Assembly (NCBI RefSeq): GCF_001625215.2
Contig: NC_030383.2
Span: 49,162,380-49,226,379, forward strand
DNA length: 64,000 nt
Origin: Daucus carota subsp. sativus
Lineage: Eukaryota; Streptophyta; Magnoliopsida; Apiales; Apiaceae
Reading direction: 5' to 3'
This document shows, one piece after another, positions 38,382 to 48,611 of the stretch. A program made the translations under genes and the position numbers. Position 1 is the first letter of the stretch. Each line of letters opens with the position of its first letter. The notes under the pieces are model-generated. The model did no database searches. It saw only the letters and a list, made by a program, of their open reading frames with translations, and was not told the origin of the DNA.

Positions 38382-38651
38382 ATGGCCTCTGGATCAATCC
38401 GTTATGCTTGATCATCCTCCTCAGTCCTTGCTTTCCTGGTGCTGCTCTTCTCTTTCCAGCTATTGATTACTATTACTACATTCTCCAGCACTCTTATTCA
38501 ACTTCATTCTTTCATTGGGAGCATAGAGATTTCCACTAATCCCAACAACAGCAGCTCAATTCCAGCCATTCCAGATTATATTGTCCAAGTTGCCATTTAC
38601 AGCTGTATCTCTGTCAACTTATATCTGGGCTCATTAAGTGGCAATCTGTGA
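38382..38651 (+). pseudogene. Small secreted-protein-like relic (possibly TPD1-like)
   Basis: An ATG at 38382 starts nine codons that end in an in-frame TGA at 38409-38411. The same frame then continues through a hydrophobic signal-peptide-like stretch (AFLVLLFSFQLLITITTF) and about 55 more codons to a stop at 38651. The segment IPDYIVQVAIYSC resembles the conserved core of TPD1-like secreted proteins, but the expected cysteines and Trp are missing after it. I read it as a decayed gene fragment; the family assignment is weak. Confidence 0.3.
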
Positions 38652-38654
38652 AAT

Positions 38655-39930
38655 AATGTCTCCTCAACTCTATCTTATCCAAGTTAATTTCGCACAATTG
38701 AGAAATTTAAAATTCACCAATTTTGGGAATTCAACCTACGAAAATCAACATCATCAACTTGATGTTAGAGTTCTTGTTTTGAATATCAACATCTCATCAA
38801 AATAAGAGGCCATTTCAAAGGTAATTAGAAGAGGCAACTTCAATGATAAAGATACTTTATCGGATTATCGCCAACTAGTGGCGGATCCAGGATTCGTAAG
38901 GGGCTAACTTATACTTAAAAAAATCACAGACGAGAAAAGAAAATTCGAATTCATTACATATAATGTAAAAATAAATCTAATTACAATAAATTTTTCTAGG
39001 GGCCAAATAATAAATATTATACTTTGTATGTATCAAATAAAATTATGTTATGTTACTGGGTCCTCCCATGTTGCATCTAGTAAGTTAAACAATATGCTTT
39101 TTATTTGCTTTGTATTAATTTTTTATTTATATTTTAACTCCAACTATGACAGGTAATCGAGGAATTGGAGGGAGGTAAGTATTTTATGGAGTAAAAAAAA
39201 GTTTAGAGGTTCTTTAAAAATGAAGAGAACCAAGAGCCTCATAAATTATTAAAGACACTTTGATACCTTCATTTTAACCTATGTTCTTCAAGGACCTTGA
39301 AGATCCCATGTTTATACCATGCTATGGATTTAAAAAACAACTCCAAACTCAATTCTAGAAGAAAATAAATATCAAAGTCATCGCTCGTTTTGTTTAAATA
39401 TTTCAAATTATTAACTTATCACAAAATGGACTCAATTTGATAACTAACTCGAAAATTTGTATCAATTTTGTTATAGAAAGTTCTAATTTTTAATGACCAA
39501 GTTAATATAAATTTTCGAGTTGATAATTGAATGGAAGCCCTTTTGTAATGAGTGACTAATTTGATACATTTAGACCAAATGAGTGATTAATTTGATGTTT
39601 ATCACATTTTAAAAGTCAAACCACGTGCTTATGTTTTAGAGTAAATTTTTTCAATGTAATTAACAACTGAACTCCTTCATCCTGCAACAAGTGTTACCCT
39701 AACAGATCATATATATGTATATATACAATTTAGTTATCAAATAGGATTCAACTTTCCACTGCTAGAGACTGAAAATGAATTGTATGCTTATTTAGTACTT
39801 AGTATAAAAGTTTAATATCTTCAATAAAAAAATTGATTTTAAATTAATAGAGGTCCCATGTACACACAGCAGAGGCATGATAAATGGTAGAAATATTAAA
39901 TTTAAAAGTGAACTATTTGGCAATAGAAAA
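38655..39930. other. Repeat-like spacer without a gene
   Basis: The phrase AGTGGCGGATCCAGGATTCG near 38878 resembles the end of a common plant dispersed repeat. The remainder is AT-rich with no reading frame I recognise. Confidence 0.4.
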
Positions 39931-40106
39931 ATGCTTGGTGTACAGAATTGTGTACAAAATTTTGTACGTAATCGTAATGATATGGAGTGAGTTTTAGTTG
40001 GAATGGATCCATGTATTCACATCACAACCCCAATTAAAACATTCCATATCAATCGCCATGTCATTGTGTACAAATTTTCTGTACACAATCCTCTACATCT
40101 AGCACT
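39931..40106. mobile_element. MITE overlapping the 3' end of the CNL gene
   Basis: Inverted arms: GGTGTACAGAATTGTGTAC on the left and GTACACAATCCTCTACATC on the right, with further imperfect symmetry through the core. A perfect 16-bp palindrome, GTACAAAATTTTGTAC, lies at 39952-39967. On the minus strand its right end carries the last codons and the stop codon of the CNL reading frame. Confidence 0.55.
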
Positions 40107-43100
40107 ACTCTTGACAATAAACATACCTTGTATTGTTCAGGTTCCTCACTCTGGTAACCCCAAATGCTAGTCAGATTTGGTAAACGAGTTAGCTGCAGAT
40201 CCGTCATCTCTCTTAATATGATACCAGCAGTGATATCTCGTTTGCCCACCCCAATTATCTCTGTCATCTTCTTGCAATTAACTACACGCAATTTCTTAAG
40301 CTGCATAAGGTCTCTTGCAGTAGTAGACAGGAACACATTTCTCAAGCTATTGCAGTCGCAAATTCTTAGAATTTCGAGATTCGGATACCAAGTCTTTCCT
40401 TCAGAATTTTCCCTCGAGTTCAGTTTTGTCTCTGTCAAACAAGGCAAGCTTTCTAGATCCAGAGCACGTAAAGCTTCCAGTGGATATACCTCTGCGTTGC
40501 TGCCAAAGGTGCCAACTTCAGAGATCACCGAATCACAACAACCTATGCTTAAGGATTCCAGATTCTGTAGCCTAGGAAACATGGCAGGTGGGATCACAAT
40601 TTTAAGGTTATTACACTCTGATACCTTTAGGCTCTTCAGGTGGGAAAAAGATTTAACGTTTTTGTAGTCATGCTTTGCCCAAATATCTTTTGTATCTTCC
40701 AAATCTTCAATATGCAATTCTTCCAAAGAAGGGAAAGCTACCTGTAACATTTAGCCAATGATACAGAAACCAGTTCTTGATCTAAGATAAATACGTCAAG
40801 TGTGAAACAAAAGGTAACTATTTTTTGTTATATACATCTATATATTGTTTTCGTAAGTTCGTAAAATTACATCTTTTTATTTAAGCTTGATAAGCATATA
40901 CAAGATCCTCGCTCACCGATTTTAACGGAATATTATTTGAATCATCAAAATTATGACAAATATCAAATAGATAATCCTAAATATGTGTTGAATGAGTAAA
41001 ATTAACATTGAATGAGTTTCACATATTTTTCTTAAATATTATCACAACCAAGTAAAGAATTGTGATTTCAGCTAATATATTTAAATTTGAAAAAATTATT
41101 TATTTTTTGTTTTTAATTAGAACAAATAAAATAATTAAAATTATAGATAAATTATAATAAAATTTTTAAATCTAAATATATAACTTAGATACTAGAATTC
41201 ACAATTTTCTACTTAATTGTGATAATATTTAGAAAAAATATTTAAAACTCAATCTATACTATACTATAATAAGCTATGGTATAATTTGTAATCCTACTTT
41301 TTATTCATGTTTTTTGATTTGGTCATGTTTTTTAGTCATTCTTATATTATATTATATTGCTAAAAAAAGAAGAATCACATTACAAATCTATCTCTTAATA
41401 AATACAAGTCTTAAACAATTATAAGACTAAAAATCTATCTAAAAAAAGAATCACACTAGAAATCTATCTCTTAATAGATGTCTTAAACAATTATATTTTA
41501 ATTGAAATTTACATGTATCATATAACTGTAAAATATAATAAAAATTATATCATTAGAGAGTATAATTAGTCTATTTTAATATACAACTTTCATATTTTAA
41601 AAATAATGAATAAATAATTTTTAATGTTTAATAAAAAATTGGTCAATTTTACTTCTCGAAAACTAAGATGGACATGTAAAGTAAATCATAATTGACGAGA
41701 ATAAATCATAGTTGTTGGAACCCTTTGACTTTGTTGACCTAGGCTTGAAGATAATTTAATTAGAAATCGATGTCTACTGCAAGAGATGTACTGCCAAGAA
41801 AAGATGCGGGTGAAAATTTGTCTATTAGCAATTATTAATGGATTGGTCACGGTTATTTATCGACAAAGTATTTCGATTCAGAAAAAAATAACACATGCGG
41901 AACTAATTTAGCTGGAAATTAATCATGACAAAATAATGAGTTTGTTTAATTTAACTTAAAAAAGTACTTATTACTTATTAGTAAGAAGTTATTTATAAAA
42001 AAAATATTTTTAATTTATATATTTAAATATAAAATGATATTTTACATGTTTATAAAATTAAAATTCAAAACAAAAATAAGTAATTAAAAATATAAGCATT
42101 TTGAACTTTGGGTTTATAAACTTAAATTTGACTTCTTTTTATAGCCAACTTTATATGTCATAATAAATATTTTATGGACCAAATGAAATATAATTTTATT
42201 TATTAAAAGTGTGAAATTATTGAGTGATAATTAAGCTATTTAAATTAAATAATAATATGTATATTGCAAGTTTGTCAAAAATTTCTATAAATTTCAAAAG
42301 TTTTGTCAAAAAATTTCAAAATTACATAAAGCACGAGTTTAAGACTAGTTAATATTAATTTTACTTTCCAACCACAAGTGTAGAGCTACATGTAATACTT
42401 CGTTAGAATCAATGAAGGGACATATGACCTCTGCAACTGCAACTGATCACTTTGAACCCTTCTGTATATAAATTGATCCCGTATGAAATACAAATCAGGC
42501 AAAAATAATATCTTCTTTTTCTTGCCAATTATCTCAAATCCTATCTTGATAGCAGAGTGCTAGCCGACTAGCAACCCTAACTTCGATGTTATTTTTCTTT
42601 CTCAAGCTGCAAGACCTTGGCTTTGAAATGTCGCAGGAAATTTGGGTTTGTTGACTAAATGATCAGTTAACAAAAAAGAAAATTATTCTTGGATTGGGAC
42701 ACGGTTAATGGGATTATAGTCTATAGATCCTCCATTAGCTTTTTAGATAACATTCATATTTATTTAAATACTAGTTGATGAGCACGGGTTTAAATAAATT
42801 TTTAAAATTTATTATTTATTAGAAGGATAATGTTTTTTTAATTACATTATCATATTTTTATTATAATTATTTAAATTATTGTTTTAAAATGATATTTAAA
42901 TTATTATTATTTAATAATAAGACTTTCGATATATTAAAATTTGATCTTATTTTAAATTTATTTCATAACAATATGGGTTCCCGTTCTATGGAGTTCACAA
43001 AATAAGGAGTATTGGAGTCCAAAATTATTTAAAAATAATCTATTCATTTTAATTTTAATTTGTTTAGTCTACAATATTGGTAAACATCCGACAATCTGCA

Positions 43101-46100
43101 GATTACATTCTACGATATAATCGTTGCAATCAAAAAATAAAACAATTATTTTATAAATCAATAAACACTATATATATTCTAAAATATAACTCCTTAGAGA
43201 ATAATGATATTAATGATTGTTGGAGTTGAAAGATATTAATGATTAATTGATAATTATATTTAAAACTACTTAAAGATGATAAATTATATATAAATTTGAA
43301 TAATTAAAAATATTATTTACGACTAAACTAAAAAATTATGACCAGTACTTACTATAGCTTAAATGTGGACTGTATGAAACTTAACCCTAACAATATGTTT
43401 TATTTTAGTAAAATCATAATATTGTTTGATGATTTTTAAATTGTGAAAATAATATTCAAGATCAACACATATAAGTTCGTTTATAGAGTTTTTAATCTCG
43501 AATATAATTCAAAATTTTAAGTCGTAATTGTTATATATTCAATCTAATAGGCAAACGTTATATATAATTATATTTGGAGTTCTTGTAAATATAACAATGG
43601 TGTTGTAGTTGTTAGGCAAACTGAAATTGTTGTTTAACAAAGTTAATTAACTTTCCAAAATTAATTTGTTATCAAATTGACGGATGTCTTGTGTTTTGAT
43701 TCTTTTATTATATGTTATGTTGTAATATGGACAATGACTTCATTCTCTTCGAGTTTCCGTTTGTCAAGTCAGTGCCTTATTCATATTTGTCGCAATCTTA
43801 TGAAGAGCACGGAATAAATTAAAATTTATATTAATAATTTGTAATTGTTTTAGATTTATAATATGTATGTGTAATATTATTTAATTTGTAATTGTTTTAG
43901 ACTTATAATAGGTATGTGTAATGTTGGTTGGTTGAAGTTCTTGCACTCTGAGAGTTGTAGTTTTTTGTTTGACAAATTAATATAGAAGTCGAAAGAAATT
44001 TTTAAGTTATATAACTTAAATATATTTTATAGAAAAAATTCGCAATAAATAATGAAACAACAATAAAACAAAACAATAATAGAGTTTTTTTAGCCTGTTT
44101 TTTATTTTATGTTCTCATATCCACACAAAAACTCACTCCTAATATTTATTTAATATAAATTTTATTGAGTTGATTCATATTTAATTGATAGAAATTTTAT
44201 ACGTTTAATTCCTATGTTAAATTGTTCGATAAATTTATAATTTGTAATTAATTTAGAGTTATAATAAATATGTGTTACGTATATTTAATCCGTAATTGTT
44301 TTAGAGTTAGAATAGGTAATTCTAACGTGGATTGGAGTTTTTTTAGACGTAAGAGTATTAGTTGTTTGTATGATAAACTAATATAGAATTCTGAAGGAAT
44401 TTTTAAGTTAAATAACTTAAATATGTTTTATAAATAAAATTTATTATTTAAAAATTGAATTTATTTTATGTTCTCAGATCCGCACAAAAGCATAGTTGAA
44501 TCCTTATATTTATTTGATAGAAATTGTATAGAGAATTCATATTTATGTGATAAGGATTTTATAGAGTTAATTTCTAAGTCAAATTGTTTCGGTTTTAAAA
44601 ATCAAAATATTTAGTTATATTGGGATAGAATTCTATATCATGAATAATCGTTATGTAAAAAAGTCCTGATCAATATATATGTCTTATATCTTTTAATAGG
44701 AGTATAATACTTTTAATAGGAGTTTAATAATGATATGATAATAATAATAATTAAATATGATATATGATGACGAAATTTTGGTACTCTGATATTCCACCGA
44801 AATGTGGTTTTCTTATTAATAAAGGATATTGATTATGAAAATTAATAATATGCTAACAAGTATGAATATTTACTAGTTAAATCAAAAGTAATTTACTTGA
44901 ATTAGTAATTTTTAATGATAACGAAATCTGCAACTTCTCTGAAGCTAATATATTTACTATATTTATGTGGATTATAAACATAGGTTCAAGTCAAAACATT
45001 GAAGTATTAGAAGTGTAAAATTAGATAACTAATATGCAGAATAATTATCTTAATAATTATCGAAGTTGAAAGATATATATGATTAATTGATTACTACTTA
45101 TAAATAATTAATTATATATAAACTTAAATAATCAAAATTATTATTTATGATTAAATTAAAAATGTTATGAGTGAGTGAAATCCATAAAATCCAACTGTAT
45201 AAATATATGTCTGAGGATATAAGGATATGAATTATAAGAATAAGTAAAACATACCTTTTCATCAAATAGAAGATGAAATTGAACATCGTTGTGCTCATGG
45301 AAGTTTGTGAGTTTGGGCAATCCTACCAGCTTCAATAATTTTAATCTGTAGAAGATTATGTCCCCTTCATCACTTGTGCCTTCATCCCTTACGATTGCTT
45401 CTATTTTTGGACAATTTTCTATACAGAGCTCTCGCAGTTGCATGAAACAGTTCGCAATAGAGTTGCTGAACAGATATGTCATTGAAGAGCAACCATATAT
45501 TTGTATGGTAGTTAATTTACAAAATGATCTTTGGCATTGGTGACTATGCTGAATCTTGTCTCCTGATATCCTTGCCTGAAAATCGATGGTGTTACATTCT
45601 TCATTGTACAGGTTCCGTAAATCACCAAATGCTTGTCTGTTGTTACTGAAAATGCTACTCACATCAATATCATTGCACAGCAACTTTACGTCTTCAGCCC
45701 TCTCTATCAGATTTGTAAAGGCTTCCAACTGATTGCTATACAACTCAATCCGTCTTTTAACAGAAACACTTGAATTTAAAAGATAATGAGTACCCTCCCC
45801 TGGCTCACCCACACATATTTCGAATTCATCTAAATCACCCAAGACATTTTTATCTTGGACAGGGTCAGAAACCCTGAAGGGCATCTTTAAACTCTTCAGA
45901 TATTTCAACTTACTTATCTCGAATGATGAGGGAGCTGTAGCAGGAGATCCATCCTGGAACTGGAGTCCATTCCGTATATGCAACACTTCTAGTCTAGATA
46001 GCCTAGATATGAAATTTGGAACTATTATCACTGGACATCTCGAATCTATTTCTAGCTTTCTAAGATAACTCAGGTTCGGTAAATCCAGAGGCACTGGGAG

Positions 46101-47909
46101 ATCACAATTCCAAATGCAGAGAGTTTGTAGGCTTTGAGGGAAAAAGTTAATATGCGTCTGGTCAATGTCAGTCATATCACAACAATCTAGAATAAGCGTA
46201 CTGAGGTTACCCAAGTGTCGAAGAGAGAACTGTGGCTCCAAAGAAGAGAACATACCTTCATGGATCAATAGAAATCTGAGATTTCTGAACATGCTGAAGA
46301 AACCACTTGAGAATCGCTGTCTATGTTTGTTGCATTGTAGCCACAGGTTAAGCAGGTTTGGGCACACCAGATCATCAGGGAAATAAACATCATCAATCTG
46401 CATATCTATAAACAGGAATTTCCGAGTACCATAATCGCAGTGATCAGGCAACCCTGGACCACATCTTGCAAATTGAAATGCATATTTTGGGTCTTTGATA
46501 GCTATGGATCTTGCCCAGTCCCTAACGGGCCGATGCATTTTTATTTCATGAAAATCTGTATAATCAAGCAACATAGAAGATGAGAGTTCATCAACCATAG
46601 TACATACTCTAGATTCCCCATCTAATACAAGCTGTGAGGCTGTAGCTAACTGGATGAGCTTCCCAATATGGATCTCAGCATTATCAGGAAACAACGAACA
46701 CAGTAAAAGACATGACTTTGCATCATCTGGTAATTCATCGATGATCAGGTTAAAACAAGAATATATTATTGGTTCCATCTCAAGACTGAAACCAATTTCA
46801 CCGCAATCAAGTTGAAGAAGTGTGTCACCCCACGAGTCAAGAGGCTTGCATCGCAGTGCTTTACCAAGTGCACTGATGATGAGTGGGTGGCCTTCACATT
46901 TCTTACACACTTTCATAGCCAAGTTTTTATACACACCAAAATCAGAAATACCAACGGTGTTCTTGAACAAATCCCATGCTTCAATCATTGTAAGGGGTCG
47001 AATTTGTGTGGGATCCCTACAATTGTTAAGCAAGCATACACTTGGGTTTCGAGAAGTCAAGAGGATCTTACAACCCATGGAACTACTTCCATCATCCCAT
47101 GGAATTCCAATAACATCGAATTGAATTCTAGTCCATACATCGTGAAATATGACTAGGATTCTCCCTGAATTCAACAAACAACCACTCAGCTGAGAGGCTC
47201 TATGTCCCACATCATCTCGTGATTCGAAATGGCATCCTAGATGGTCTGCAATCTGGTTTTGTAAATTTATAATGTCCAATCTATCACGTCCCACAATTGC
47301 AAATGCTACCTTGTCGAAGATATTCTGCTTCAAGACTTCCTGCTGAATTTTTCTCGTCATTTCAGTAATGCCAACTCCCGGAGCTCCATAGATGGCATGA
47401 ATAAGAGGACTCTCTTGATTCACTAGCCCCTCCCAGAGCTTATCATAAGGATCTTTTCTGGACTCAAAATCATGGTACGGGGGACGAAATGCAATTTCTC
47501 TAGCCAGGAGATCCTTTCCCAGTGCAGTGAGTTCACTGACCCTCCTGGCCTTGACTACAGCCTCCCTACCCAGTCGAAAACGGGATACGGGATTAGGAAT
47601 AGGCAGACACGAAGATCTGTTTTCGTATGTTTCCACAAGCTCATTATAACTCGCCTGAATTTCTGCGACCTCTAACTGCCACTTGAATAAATCAGCATAG
47701 ATGATTTTACCATCAGCTCTTGCTGCATCAGCTGCAGCTGAAACGCTGGCCTCCTCCGTGTTGACTTTCTCGATTTCTGAAATAAGATCTCCAATAAGAG
47801 CCCTGTAACTAATCATATATTTTAATTTACGAAACACTGCTTCAACGGTAGCATCGGATATCCGGTCAATAGTTTTTCCCACAAATGGAATGTCAGATAG
47901 ACCAACCAT
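40061..47909 (-). CDS. CC-NB-ARC-LRR protein with degenerate nucleotide-binding motifs
   Basis: Exons 47909-45255 and 40741-40061 (minus) join in phase 0 to about 1111 residues. I start at 47909 (MVGLSDIPFV) because the 70 codons upstream in frame do not look like a CNL N-terminus. Coiled coil about 20-130; NB-ARC about 150-470; LRRs from about 500. The order is canonical but key residues differ. The P-loop at 175-182 is GAPGVGIT, with Ile181 for the Walker A Lys. Kinase-2 is ILVIFHDVW, with His256 for the first Asp. GLPL is GHPL, and MHD is MHR (Arg460). RNBS-B GCKILLTSRN is present. Other family genes have more LRR exons; here the frame reads through a possible donor at 40126 and stops in a MITE. 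The single intron (45254-40742) is 4.5 kb of repeats. It may be a P-loop-independent NLR, or a gene under relaxed constraint. Confidence 0.8.
41253..42348 (+). mobile_element. Non-autonomous Helitron in the CNL intron
   Basis: The 5' end is TCTATACTATACTATAATAAGC after an A, and the 3' end is AAGACTAG before a T, so the insertion lies between A and T as Helitrons do. The sequence before CTAG (AAGCACGAGTTT) matches the end of the hairpin form at 28399, but the left hairpin arm is lost. It contains an imperfect 70-75 bp tandem duplication (about 41367-41505) and no RepHel coding. Confidence 0.6.
42771..44832 (-). mobile_element. Possible second Helitron, opposite orientation
   Basis: On the minus strand the 3' end reads AAACCCGTGCTCATCAACTAG before T at 42771. 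A candidate 5' end TCAATATCCTTTATTAATAAG starts at 44832 after an A. The 3' end is convincing; the 5' end is one of several possible. Confidence 0.35.
43838..44590. repeat. Diverged tandem duplication of about 390 bp
   Basis: Segment A (about 43838-44230) and segment B (about 44231-44590) share the same order of phrases: TAATTTGTAATT.TTTTAGA, AGTTAT.TAACTTAAATAT, TTTATTTTATGTTCTCA, and TTGATAGAAATT. They differ by many substitutions and gaps. AT-rich, non-coding, within the CNL intron. Confidence 0.55.
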
Positions 47910-48611
47910 GATTTTTACTCGCCTTTCTACTCTTTTTCTCTTTAGTTTTTGGTTGAATTTAGTTGCTAACCAGAGAGAAGGAAGATACAACTGATGAGTA
48001 GCAACATAATATCGGTGGGATCGTAGGAGGGGAAATGCTAGCCACATAAAATTACTGGAATTTTCAACAGATGCGCCACTACACTGTAACAGTCTGACAT
48101 TAATATAACTCGTCTTCACTTTCCAACTACTTCCTTAGATCGATATTAATATGACATTTGTCTGGTGTTTGCTCGTGCGCACATGCTAAGCACTAAAAAT
48201 TATAAGTTTGATTCATTTTGATTGGTTTTTGTTTCTTAATAATTGTGGACCTCCCTGCAAATACAACAACTAAATCAATCAAAATGTCCCAAACTTATAA
48301 AATTTAGTGCTTAGCATGTGTCCATGAGCACACACTAGAGACACTAGACAAACCCTAAATAAGTCAAACTTATAATTTTTAGTGCTTAGCATATGCTCAT
48401 GGACATAGAATAAATATATATATCAGATCAAAATCCAAACCTAACTTTAGTGCCAAAAAAAATATTAATGATAAATTTCTAAATACACAACAATAAATTG
48501 GGTTTCCCTCCCTTAATCGACAAAGTCCGTGGATCAAATAAGGGGTCGAAGAATATACATATTCAAGTAACTAGGTAATATTGTTGAAAATAGAATACAT
48601 AGAGTGAAGTG
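47910..48611. promoter_or_regulatory. Divergent promoter between the CNL and ankyrin/PGG genes
   Basis: The two start codons face away from each other, 702 bp apart, so this stretch must hold both promoters unless either has a distant leader. The minus-strand frame stays open to 48119, which leaves an alternative upstream CNL start possible. A 196-bp inverted repeat occupies the middle. No TATA box stands out on either strand. Confidence 0.5.
48157..48352. mobile_element. Inverted-repeat element (MITE) in the shared promoter
   Basis: The left arm at about 48157-48226 and right arm at about 48277-48352 pair over some 70 bp, including TGCTAAGCACTAAA and TTATAAGTTTG with its complement. A third partial copy of the right arm lies at 48361-48409. 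As RNA the arms would form a long hairpin. Confidence 0.65.

Noticed and set aside
47910..48119. Upstream in-frame ATG at 48119 for the CNL
   Set aside because: The extra 70 residues are hydrophobic/basic text unlike any CNL N-terminus, whereas 47909 starts a normal coiled-coil region. Not fully excluded.
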